From Candidatus Baldrarchaeota archaeon (GTDB taxonomy: Archaea > Asgardarchaeota > Baldrarchaeia > Baldrarchaeales > DXJG01), in the NCBI GenBank assembly GCA_019056805.1, contig DXJG01000009.1:175454-239453 (forward strand): 64,000 nt of DNA, in the 5' to 3' direction. How positions within the stretch are numbered: the first letter of the stretch is position 1; each line of letters begins with the position of its first letter. Made by a program: the position numbers and the translations under genes. Under the pieces are notes generated by a model. That model was not told the origin of the DNA and did not search any database. It saw nothing but the letters and a program-made list of their open reading frames with translations. Below, piece by piece: positions 54,782 to 64,000 of this stretch.

Positions 54782-55564
54782 TTGTGGCCTAAAGGAAAAA
54801 TAGCAACTCTAATACTAACATTTGACTTTGACGCAGAAAGTGCAGAATACAGAAAATACCCGGACAAACCTGTAAAACTAAGTAAAGGGATATACGGGGC
54901 AAAAAGAGGAATTCCAAGAATACTAAACCTTTTAGATAAACATCAAATAAAAGCAACATTTTTCGTATGCGGCTGGGTAGCTGAAAAATACCCCGAATTA
55001 ATAAAAGAAATCATAAAAAGAGGACATGAAATAGCAGCACACGGATATCTACACGAAAACCTAAGCGAATTGAGTTATCAAGAAGAAGAAAAAGTTTTCC
55101 AAAAAATGATCGAAGTGATAGAAAAAGTCTGCAAAACAAAACCAAAAGGGTTTAGAGCACCATATTGGGAATTCAGTAAGAACACTCTAAACTTTCTAGG
55201 AAAATACGAGTTCATGTATGACAGCAGCTTCATGGACGACGATATGCCCTATGTAATTGAATTAGAAGGAAATAAGAAAATTGTTGAACTACCGGTAGAA
55301 TGGGTTTTAGACGACTGGCCTCTTTTCGAAATTCACCGCAAAACACCAGCACAAGTATATGAAACTTGGATAAGCGAAATAGATGCAGCCTACGAAGAGG
55401 GAGTATTAACAGTATTAACCATGCATCCTCAATGCATAGGAAGACCCAGCAGAATAAGACTTTTAGACGATCTAATAGTTTACGCAAAAAGATACAAAAA
55501 ACTCTGGATAACAAGGGCATTAGACGTTGCAAAATGGGCACTTTCAAACTTTTCCAAATTATAA
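54782..55564 (+). CDS. Polysaccharide deacetylase (NodB domain)
   Basis: 260 residues. TFDFDAES carries the catalytic Asp pair, HGYLHENLSEL the metal His pair, FRAPYWEF the Arg/Pro motif, and LTMHPQCIGRPSR the last catalytic His. Such enzymes de-N-acetylate surface sugars. No signal sequence is seen, so it likely acts on a cytoplasmic precursor. TTG at 54782 has GGAGGT seven bases upstream; the upstream GTG at 54767 has none. It is followed 57 bases later by the AN1-M50 gene. Confidence 0.9.
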   Translation: MWPKGKIATLILTFDFDAESAEYRKYPDKPVKLSKGIYGAKRGIPRILNLLDKHQIKATFFVCGWVAEKYPELIKEIIKRGHEIAAHGYLHENLSELSYQEEEKVFQKMIEVIEKVCKTKPKGFRAPYWEFSKNTLNFLGKYEFMYDSSFMDDDMPYVIELEGNKKIVELPVEWVLDDWPLFEIHRKTPAQVYETWISEIDAAYEEGVLTVLTMHPQCIGRPSRIRLLDDLIVYAKRYKKLWITRALDVAKWALSNFSKL

Positions 55565-55621
55565 CAAAGTTTATTCAAGGTAAGAAGTCTCAAAATATGG
55601 TGCACATATGGGGGAACAACA

Positions 55622-56479
55622 TTGCCATATTGTCAATATTGCGGAAAAGAAATTTATCTTCCCTTTAGATGCAAATATTGTGGAGGAATTTTCTGTTCAG
55701 AACATAGACTCCCCGAAAACCATGAATGTCCCGAGTTCAAAAAAGGTGAATTGTCAAAACATTTTACATTTGAGGAACAACCTTCAGAAGACATAGAAAC
55801 TGAGGAAGTTTATGAAATACCCGTCAAGCCACGAAGAACACTTGAACCATGGCATCCCAAGTTTGAAATACCAAGGAAACCAAGACACGTATTTACAAAA
55901 ACAGAAATAATACATCTCACCATAGGGACACTACTTGTAGTTCTGGTAGGTCTCTCATACTTTTTCAGAACACCAAACATTCTTGCAAAATATCCCCTTT
56001 TAACACTCGCTTTCACACTAATATTTATTCTAATATTTTTACCACACGAATTAGCACACAAATTTACTGCTCAACGTTATGGACTCTTGGCGGAATTTCG
56101 TCTACTAGAATGGGGGGCAATAATAACCCTAATTTCCATATTTTCGCCATTTAAGCTTATAGCTCCGGGAGCAGTAATAATAAGTGGAAGCCACGATTAC
56201 GAAACATTGGGAAAAGTAGCCCTAGCTGGCCCTCTAACAAACCTAGCCATCGCAATAGCTTTATTAGCTACATACCTTCTACTCCCCATCACAGGAGTTT
56301 TCAAAGTCTTTTTAGTTATCGGTTTTGAACTAAACGTTATCTTAGGCCTATTCAATATGTTACCTATGCCTCCCCTAGATGGAAGTAAAATTATAAGATG
56401 GAAAACTCGCCTTTGGGTACTAGTATTTTCACTTTTCATTGGATTTCTAATAATGGACATACTTTTCCTAACATTTTAA
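55622..56479 (+). CDS. AN1-type zinc finger fused to M50-like membrane protease
   Basis: 285 residues. An AN1 zinc finger occupies the first 40 residues: CQYCGK, CKYCGGIFC and HRLPENHEC with the full Cys/His set. A proline/acidic linker leads to a membrane domain of about four helices holding HELAH (LPHELAHKFTAQRYG) and LDGSK (MPPLDGSKIIR), site-2 protease type. AN1 fingers in eukaryotes link to ubiquitin-like tags and Cdc48/proteasome. This suggests a membrane quality-control protease. TTG at 55622 with GGGGG upstream. Also see the second S2P at 46689. Confidence 0.9.
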   Translation: MPYCQYCGKEIYLPFRCKYCGGIFCSEHRLPENHECPEFKKGELSKHFTFEEQPSEDIETEEVYEIPVKPRRTLEPWHPKFEIPRKPRHVFTKTEIIHLTIGTLLVVLVGLSYFFRTPNILAKYPLLTLAFTLIFILIFLPHELAHKFTAQRYGLLAEFRLLEWGAIITLISIFSPFKLIAPGAVIISGSHDYETLGKVALAGPLTNLAIAIALLATYLLLPITGVFKVFLVIGFELNVILGLFNMLPMPPLDGSKIIRWKTRLWVLVFSLFIGFLIMDILFLTF

Positions 56480-56515
56480 ACCTACTTTCCATTTTATAAA
56501 AAAGGAGGTATTAGG

Positions 56516-58705
<2,190 letters not shown>

Positions 58706-58719
58706 AAGGTTCTCCCTCC

Positions 58720-58986
58720 CTACTGTTCTAGTAGTTTTTTAACTAGTTCATTTTCAAAGTGTTCTTGGTTTAAGCTAATCGGATGATTTAACTTTAAGGA
58801 TTTTCCTTCTAAAATTATTTTTGCTATATCTCTAATAACAGATAATAACTCTTCTTTATCCTTTAAAACAATGTTATTTATCTCTCCAACATAAATAACA
58901 TCATTTCCACTGCTTATCGACAAATTAGTCCAATTATCAATTTTAGAAATCTGAACTTTTAAACCATTAATCTCTATTTCAGACAT
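58720..58986 (-). CDS. Small unknown protein upstream of cdc48
   Basis: 88 residues, first gene of a two-gene unit with cdc48. It begins [18 protein letters not shown], with beta strands and then a helical end ([18 protein letters not shown]). No zinc or catalytic motif is visible. The arrangement suggests a regulator or adaptor for CDC48, but this rests on position. GGTGAT lies three bases upstream of ATG. Confidence 0.65.
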   Translation of the reverse strand: MSEIEINGLKVQISKIDNWTNLSISSGNDVIYVGEINNIVLKDKEELLSVIRDIAKIILEGKSLKLNHPISLNQEHFENELVKKLLEQ

Positions 58987-59271
58987 ATCATCACCATACT
59001 CTATTAAATATCAAACTTCAAATCAACTTTTCCATTAAACAAAAACTAAAATACATCACACTTTCACATATAATTCAAATCAAGATTTTTTAAATCTTAA
59101 AACCCGCTGCAGCTTCATATTTTTAATGTTTCCCGTGAATGACATAAATAGAAGACTTTATTTATACAAATGATCCTAACATCAATACTTTCTAAAAAAT
59201 ATAAATCCTAAATTTCTTATAGAGTTCGTCGTTCTAACCTCAAATATTAAGACTACAAAAGGTGAGATGTA

Positions 59272-60492
59272 ATGACTAACGAGGGGGAGCACGGAACAAC
59301 AATGTTTGGCAGTGTTCTTTCACAAACACTCCTTGCGCTTTCATTCGATACACTAGATTTAGCAGCAGGATTCATTGCCGCACTAGTATCCTCATATGTT
59401 GTCAAAATGCCTTGGATTCTAATAATATACCCCCCTCTTCTTACAGTACGCGGAAACATAAGTGGAATGTTTTCAGGAAGATTAACTACAGGACTTCACT
59501 CAGGTCTTATAATGCCTAACATTAGAAAAAATACAGAATACTTTTACAGTCTTCGTGCAAGCATTTTCCTCATGAGCTTCATAAATTCAATAATTGTAGG
59601 ATTTCTCACATATGGTATTTCCCTGATATTTGAACCCATTGGCAGTATATCACTTCCACTTTTAATTTCCATAGCAATACTATCCATGATGCTTCCAACA
59701 GTCATTTCAATATTTTTCCTAGCTCCTTCAATTGCTATACTCTCATATAAAAAGGGAATAGACCCAGATATTATCGTATACCCAATATTATCAACCTTAA
59801 ACGACATAATTGTATCCGCAATCTACGTATCAATTATAGCAATGATCATCTTCTGGAAGAACATCTTCATAATGCTCTCCTATATTTTAATTCCTCTCTT
59901 CGCCGTTCTTGCCACATATTTTCTAAAATATCGAACCGATAAAAATTTTAGAAAAACTATTTCCGAAGGAATGATTATCATAATAATTTTACTAATTGTT
60001 AGCAATTTTACCGGAGGAATACTTTCCAAACTAAGATATCAAATAGAACGGTATCCACATATTCTTGCAATTTATCCCTGCCTTCTCAGTATGATAGGAG
60101 ATGAAGGATCAATTATTGCCTCCACAACAACCACAAGGCTAAGCCTTGGAAACATAAAACCATCCCTAAGAGATATAGGAAATTACGAGAGCAGAATGCA
60201 CATTTTTGGAGTATTGCTGGCTGGATTTATCGTAGCTACAAGTTTTGCAACAGTAGGAACACTAATCTACATCGTCTCATTAATAGGAATTTTTCAAACA
60301 ATTCTAATCGCATTACTAACAAATCTAATCCTTGTACTCCCGATAATCTTCATATCCTTTGGATCAGCAATTATCACCTTCAAACGTGGATTAAATCCTG
60401 ACAACTTTACCATACCAATAATTACATCCTCATCAGACTTCTTAACCACAACAAGTCTTTTCATAGTCATTAGCGTACTCATGAGCCTTTAA
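59272..60492 (+). CDS. MgtE/SLC41-like divalent cation transporter
   Basis: 406 residues. Two related membrane halves, each carrying the MgtE-type signature: YPPLLTVRGNISGMFSGRLTTGL and YPCLLSMIGDEGSIIASTTTTRLSLG. About ten hydrophobic helices. Bacterial MgtE has one such half per chain and a cytoplasmic sensor; here two halves are fused and no sensor domain exists, as in SLC41. The substrate is probably Mg2+, not provable here. GGTGAG precedes the ATG. It is monocistronic. Confidence 0.85.
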   Translation: MTNEGEHGTTMFGSVLSQTLLALSFDTLDLAAGFIAALVSSYVVKMPWILIIYPPLLTVRGNISGMFSGRLTTGLHSGLIMPNIRKNTEYFYSLRASIFLMSFINSIIVGFLTYGISLIFEPIGSISLPLLISIAILSMMLPTVISIFFLAPSIAILSYKKGIDPDIIVYPILSTLNDIIVSAIYVSIIAMIIFWKNIFIMLSYILIPLFAVLATYFLKYRTDKNFRKTISEGMIIIIILLIVSNFTGGILSKLRYQIERYPHILAIYPCLLSMIGDEGSIIASTTTTRLSLGNIKPSLRDIGNYESRMHIFGVLLAGFIVATSFATVGTLIYIVSLIGIFQTILIALLTNLILVLPIIFISFGSAIITFKRGLNPDNFTIPIITSSSDFLTTTSLFIVISVLMSL

Positions 60493-60631
60493 CTTTACCA
60501 ACAAATCCCACGAAAAACAAAGATAATTTAACATTCCAAAAAAGAAAAATATTAGCAACATAGTATATGAGAGTAGTTGCCTCTAAACTAAATTACCATT
60601 TAATTAAAAATTTAGATTTGAGTTGATCTCA

Positions 60632-61540
60632 GTGACGAGGTTTGTTGATGAAAAAGATATAGCAATCTTAAGAGTAATAGATGGATTAAGAACAGCTTTT
60701 GAATGGGTACCAATAGAAAAAATCATAGAAAAACTTCCATACAAAGAATTCGAAGTTAAAAGAAGAATAAAAGAACTAGAAAAAATGAATCTTACAAGAT
60801 ATCGCTATGTTAGCCATTACAATTCCTTTGCAGCCATGCTTACCGAAAAGGGCTTTGACACACTTGCTCTATGGGACTTCAAAAAACACAATGTAATAGA
60901 AAAAGTAGGTGCAGAAGTTGGTGTAGGAAAAGAATCCATCATAGTTGGGTGCATAAGTCCTAAAGGAGAATGGGTAGTAGTAAAATTTCACAGGTATTGG
61001 GCAAAAGAATTCCGCAACATAAGAAAATCACTAGCTTACGCGTCCATAGTAGTTAGAGGCAAAGAACTTAATCTAGAAGATAGCCGCATCGATATACCGA
61101 GAGCAAAAGCACAAGTAGAAATGAACGCATTAGAAAAACTGCATAAGATAGGAATAAATGTCCCAGAACCACTAGGAATTAATAGACACGCAATAGCAAT
61201 GAAAATGCTAACTAGAAACGGAGGAATACCCGCACCACAACTAGTAAGGGTAAAACTAACAGATCCAATAACGATGTATGAAACAGTTATCGAAGACTAC
61301 ATAAAAATGGCAAAAGAGGGAGATGTTATCCACGGTGACTTCAACGAGTATAATATTATCATAACCGAAGACGAAACTCCATATTACATAGATTTCCCAC
61401 AATCAGTTCCCAAAAGCTATCCAGAAGCAAAATTCCTAATTCGACGAGATTTAAACAAAGTATCACACTACTTTCAAATAAAATATAGACTAAAAACAAA
61501 GGATACAGAAAAAATGTTAGAAAATATAATGAAAGAATAA
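60632..61540 (+). CDS. rio2: RIO2 serine/threonine kinase
   Basis: 302 residues. An N-terminal winged helix (KDIAILRVIDGLRTAFEWVPIEKI) precedes the kinase core. Features: VGVGKESIIV P-loop, VVVKFHRYW lysine, GDVIHGDFNEYNIIIT catalytic loop, and YYIDFPQSV metal Asp. RIO2 finishes small-subunit rRNA processing. GTG at 60632 has a partial GGTGATC-like site (TTGATC) upstream; TTG at 60623 is the alternative. Related functions in the window: AK6, eS17, eS26. It is monocistronic. Confidence 0.94.
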   Translation: MTRFVDEKDIAILRVIDGLRTAFEWVPIEKIIEKLPYKEFEVKRRIKELEKMNLTRYRYVSHYNSFAAMLTEKGFDTLALWDFKKHNVIEKVGAEVGVGKESIIVGCISPKGEWVVVKFHRYWAKEFRNIRKSLAYASIVVRGKELNLEDSRIDIPRAKAQVEMNALEKLHKIGINVPEPLGINRHAIAMKMLTRNGGIPAPQLVRVKLTDPITMYETVIEDYIKMAKEGDVIHGDFNEYNIIITEDETPYYIDFPQSVPKSYPEAKFLIRRDLNKVSHYFQIKYRLKTKDTEKMLENIMKE

Positions 61541-61840
61541 ATCCTTAAATCTTCTTAAAAGTTAAAACGGTCTTCAAACATTGAAAACAATAAATTACTC
61601 AAAATAATCATTTCTCACGATCACCAATGCACGGAGAGAGTCAGTACTTTAATATTTATTTCGAAGTCATGTCAAGAATAGAAGCGGAGAAGCCACAAAG
61701 TTATCTTAAAACTTGAACTTTATGATTGATTAGCATAATGCTTAAAAATAGTAAGGTTAATGTAGAAACGCTTAATTTCCTTAACATCAGAGATACCGTG
61801 TTTTATATTCAGTATTCCTGTAATTAAAGGAGGAAACAAA
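61541..61840. other. 300-base intergenic region
   Basis: AT-rich region between rio2 and eS17. It includes an AATATTTATTT TATA-like run near 61650 and a short AGCAT-A-ATGCT palindrome (61732-61742). No gene, tRNA or strong hairpin is seen. Confidence 0.4.
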
Positions 61841-62065
61841 ATGGGCAAAGTTAGACCCGCGATCATAAAGAGAACAGCAAGAGAACTACTTGAAAAATTC
61901 CCAAATGAAGTTGCCACAGATTTTGAAGCAAATAAGAAATTAGTTGAAAAATACACAAATATAACCTCAAAAAAAGTTAGAAACAGAGTAGCTGGATATC
62001 TTGTAAGATTAGCAAAACTAAAACAAATGGAAGGAGTTAGAGTAGAAAAAGAAGAAGTAACATAA
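61841..62065 (+). CDS. rps17e: Small ribosomal subunit protein eS17
   Basis: 74 residues. MGKVRPAIIKRTARELLEKFPNEVATDFEANKKLV and KKVRNRVAGYLVRL are diagnostic of archaeal eS17. The protein binds rRNA in the head of the small subunit. GGAGG precedes ATG by about eight bases. Neighbouring rio2 and the C/D sRNA candidate fit a ribosome-linked region. Confidence 0.95.
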   Translation: MGKVRPAIIKRTARELLEKFPNEVATDFEANKKLVEKYTNITSKKVRNRVAGYLVRLAKLKQMEGVRVEKEEVT

Positions 62066-62171
62066 AATTTATAGTGATCACTGTTTTTATTTAACACTAG
62101 AAAATAATATATTTAGTCATATTCAAATTTCAATTTTAGAAGCCATTATTTGCAATCAGTCAAGTTAGAAT

Positions 62172-62242
62172 AGATGGAAATGATGAGGTTACCCCCATTG
62201 ATCCCTTAGGAAATGATGTAAAGCTCTTGCCGACTGAAAATG
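62172..62242 (+). ncRNA. Candidate C/D box sRNA (2'-O-methylation guide)
   Basis: Boxes in order: C ATGATGA (62180-62186), D' TTGA (62198-62201, imperfect), C' ATGATGT (62213-62219, one mismatch), D CTGA (62234-62237). Spacings are 11 bases from C to D', 11 from D' to C', 14 from C' to D, as in archaeal C/D sRNAs (total about 58 bases). Candidate guides are GGTTACCCCCA and AAAGCTCTTGCCGA. The boundaries are approximate and target bases were not identified. Confidence 0.65.
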
Positions 62243-62335
62243 CTCACTAAATAGTTCCAAAACACCTCATAATGTTTGGTAACATGTTTGTTGAAATTTT
62301 AGTTAACATTCAATAACGTTCCGGAGGTGGGAAAC

Positions 62336-62887
62336 ATGAGTGAGTGGAGGAAAAAAAGGAGAAGAACATGGTTTGACGATATATTTGAAGAAATCAGAGA
62401 AATGTTCGAAGACATAGAAGAAAGGATGTTCAAAGAATTTGAAGAGTTTGAAAAAATAGCACCAAAAATGAAAACACCCTCAGGCATCGAAGTAAGGGGA
62501 CCAATAGTTTGGGGTTGGTCAATGACTATCGGCCCCGATGGAAAACCAATCATTAGAGAATTCGGAAACATTCCAGAGAGAAGAGCGAGGGGAGGACCGC
62601 TAATAAGGGAAACTAGAGAGCCTCTAGTAGATGTCATTGAAGGAGATAAGGAAATAATAATAGTAGCTGAGGTTCCAGGAGTAGAAAAAGAAGAAATAGA
62701 TCTCAATGCCACAGAAACCGAATTAGAAATAAAAGCAGGAGACAAGTACTACAAACGCCTAGAGTTACCTACTGAAGTCATACCAGATAAAGCAAAGGCA
62801 ACATACAAAAACGGAGTGTTAGAGATCCGATTACCTCGTAAAAAAGAGAAAGAAAAACCAAAAGGAAAGAAAATAGAAGTAGAATAA
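62336..62887 (+). CDS. Small heat-shock protein (Hsp20/alpha-crystallin)
   Basis: 183 residues. The N-terminal half is charged with WFDDIFEEIREMFEDIEERMF and a Gly/Pro segment WGWSMTIGPDGKPIIREFGN. The alpha-crystallin core starts REPLVDVIEGDKEIIIVAEVPGVEKEEI and ends YKNGVLEIRLPRKK, matching the family. The tail is Lys/Glu-rich; the IxI motif normally in the tail is not obvious (KKIEVE). ATG at 62336 has GGAGGTG eight bases upstream. It lies 200 bases before the second thermosome gene; both chaperones could be heat-induced, but the thermosome block is not seen here. Confidence 0.93.
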   Translation: MSEWRKKRRRTWFDDIFEEIREMFEDIEERMFKEFEEFEKIAPKMKTPSGIEVRGPIVWGWSMTIGPDGKPIIREFGNIPERRARGGPLIRETREPLVDVIEGDKEIIIVAEVPGVEKEEIDLNATETELEIKAGDKYYKRLELPTEVIPDKAKATYKNGVLEIRLPRKKEKEKPKGKKIEVE

Positions 62888-62996
62888 TATAACACACCGA
62901 AATCATAATCTTACTTCTATTTTCGCTTTAATCCAATATTTTTGACCAAAAATATTTTCATTTCGCGAATAATGTGAAATTTCTTCAAACGTTATA

Positions 62997-63015
62997 TTTA
63001 TATAGAAGTGCTATT
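62997..63015 (+). promoter_or_regulatory. Second thermosome promoter, same block as at 49713
   Basis: TTTATATA (62997-63004) followed by GAAGTGCTATT, shared with the other thermosome promoter; a G-T-T-A also precedes both. TATA is about 84 bases upstream of the ATG at 63088, longer than in the other gene. The shared block suggests co-regulation. Confidence 0.6.
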
Positions 63016-63087
63016 AGGCTTTTTTGCAGAATTAATAACCACCATTTAGCGGTGTTATTTGAAAATAAAAATAAGGGAGGAAATGAT

Positions 63088-64000
63088 ATGGCTAGACAAC
63101 CAGCTGGAATTCCAGTTATAATTTTGAGAGAAGGTACTCAGAGGACCGTTGGTAGAGATGCTATGAGAGCAAACATAATGGCAGCAAGAGTAATCGCAGA
63201 AGCAATAAGAACAGCCCTAGGACCAAGAGGAATGGACAAAATGCTAGTAGACAGTCTAGGCGATGTAGTCATCACAAACGACGGAGCAACAATACTAAAA
63301 GAAATTGAGGTGCAGCACCCAGCTGCAAAAATGATGGTCGAAGTAGCAAAAGCACAAGATGATGAGGTTGGTGATGGAACCACAACAGCAGTAGTAGTCG
63401 CAGGAGAACTACTCAAAAAAGCAGAAGAACTACTAGACCAAAACATACACCCAACAATAATAGTAGAAGGATATAAAAAAGCAGCAGACAAGGCATGTGA
63501 AGTTCTTGATGAAATTGCATTAACTACAACACCTGAAAACGAAGATGTACTCATAAAGATTGGAAAAACAGCCTTAAACAGTAAGGCTGTCTCTGGCGCA
63601 AGAGAACTATTTGCTAGGATAGCGGTAGATGCGGTAAAACAAGTTGCAGAAGAAAGAAATGGAAAAATCATCGCTGACATAGACCTCATAGGTATATTAA
63701 AGAAACAAGGAAAAAGCCTATACGAAACAGAACTAATCTCAGGAATCGTTATCGACAAAGAAGTGGTTCACCCAGGTATGCCAAAACGTGTAACAAATGC
63801 AAAAATCGCTCTAATAAATGCCCCACTAGAAATCGAAAAAACAGAATTCGATGCAGAAATAAGAATCACTGATCCAACCCAAATGAAAGCATTCCTCGAA
63901 GAAGAACAGCGCATGCTTAAAGAAATGGTTGAAAAAATCAAAGAAACCGGCGCCAACGTTCTGTTCTGTCAGAAGGGCATTGATGATGTTGCCCAGCACT
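63088..64000 (+). CDS. Thermosome subunit, 5' part cut by window edge
   Basis: 304 residues visible with no stop before base 64000. Starts [32 protein letters not shown] and [13 protein letters not shown] are intact. The apical/intermediate regions diverge from the first thermosome ([18 protein letters not shown] vs [16 protein letters not shown]), so it is a distinct paralog. Yet several DNA blocks are identical to the first gene. GGGAGG precedes ATG. The rest lies beyond the window. Confidence 0.96.
   Translation, partial: MARQPAGIPVIILREGTQRTVGRDAMRANIMAARVIAEAIRTALGPRGMDKMLVDSLGDVVITNDGATILKEIEVQHPAAKMMVEVAKAQDDEVGDGTTTAVVVAGELLKKAEELLDQNIHPTIIVEGYKKAADKACEVLDEIALTTTPENEDVLIKIGKTALNSKAVSGARELFARIAVDAVKQVAEERNGKIIADIDLIGILKKQGKSLYETELISGIVIDKEVVHPGMPKRVTNAKIALINAPLEIEKTEFDAEIRITDPTQMKAFLEEEQRMLKEMVEKIKETGANVLFCQKGIDDVAQH

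Noticed and set aside
63138..63758. Antisense open frame in the second thermosome gene
   Set aside because: Same codon-bias shadow; identical in type to the one in the first gene.

Overview
The window reads as chromosomal DNA of an archaeon with low G+C, probably thermophilic. Support: archaeal or eukaryote-like information proteins (eS26, eS17, RNA polymerase subunit K/Rpb6, RIO2, AK6/Fap7, archaeal/eukaryotic ProRS, PolB, HerA-Mre11-Rad50, Orc1/Cdc6-like), two thermosome genes, CDC48, archaeal S-adenosylmethionine synthetase, archaeal triosephosphate isomerase and the bifunctional FBP aldolase/phosphatase. A gelsolin-like domain protein, four roadblock/LC7-type domains in three genes, an MglA-like small GTPase, an Rpn11-like JAMM protease, an AN1 zinc finger and a PP1/PP2A-like phosphatase point to the TACK/Asgard side, with Asgard favoured. 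No rRNA is present, so placement stays inferential. Genes are dense, and many starts are TTG or GTG set by a GGAGG or GGTGAT ribosome binding site.

Layout. 1-3853: end of a herA-mre11-rad50 repair operon. 3863-9404: two zinc-ribbon proteins, a family B DNA polymerase interrupted by a 446-residue intein, and a PPC/DUF296 protein. 9464-17378: winged-helix regulator, LutA/LutB-like iron-sulfur pair, PPP phosphatase, adenylate kinase, PfkB kinase, proS and an unknown protein. 17609-23310: thioredoxin-reductase-like flavoprotein without its CxxC, secreted terpenoid-cyclase-fold protein, NAD(P)HX repair enzyme, CDP-alcohol phosphotransferase, PadR regulator and eS26. 23379-26456: a minus-strand operon of double-roadblock protein, unknown protein, MglA-like GTPase and 7-TM protein, the strongest candidate here for an undescribed system. 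26558-33604: HDAC-like deacetylase, Nif3-like protein, m5C methyltransferase, an intron-containing tRNA-Arg, M24 peptidase, tpiA and FBP aldolase/phosphatase.

33669-39306: Orc1/Cdc6-like ATPase divergent from a roadblock-AK6-DUF99 operon, a CLC protein with CBS domains and a tail-anchored JAMM protease. 39504-49620: aminotransferase, an unknown two-gene operon, SAM synthetase, signal peptidase, pyrE with an MBL protein and a site-2 protease, GNAT and radical SAM protein. 49774-56479: thermosome, rpoK, gelsolin-roadblock pair, AP-superfamily enzyme, NodB deacetylase and AN1-M50 fusion. 56516-64000: CDC48, MgtE/SLC41-like transporter, RIO2, eS17, a candidate C/D box sRNA, Hsp20 and a second thermosome gene cut by the window edge.

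Shared themes are protein quality control (two thermosomes, Hsp20, CDC48, JAMM, two M50 proteases), small-subunit ribosome assembly (eS26, eS17, RIO2, AK6/Fap7) and GTPase/roadblock/gelsolin parts of a possible membrane or cytoskeletal signalling system. The two thermosome genes share an almost identical promoter block and near-identical coding segments, which suggests joint regulation and gene conversion. Non-coding points of interest are a tandem 11-bp repeat between tpiA and the FBP enzyme, a perfect 10-bp-arm palindrome near the signal peptidase gene, a GA-rich hairpin at 12249-12286, and a roughly 500-bp structured region before eS26.
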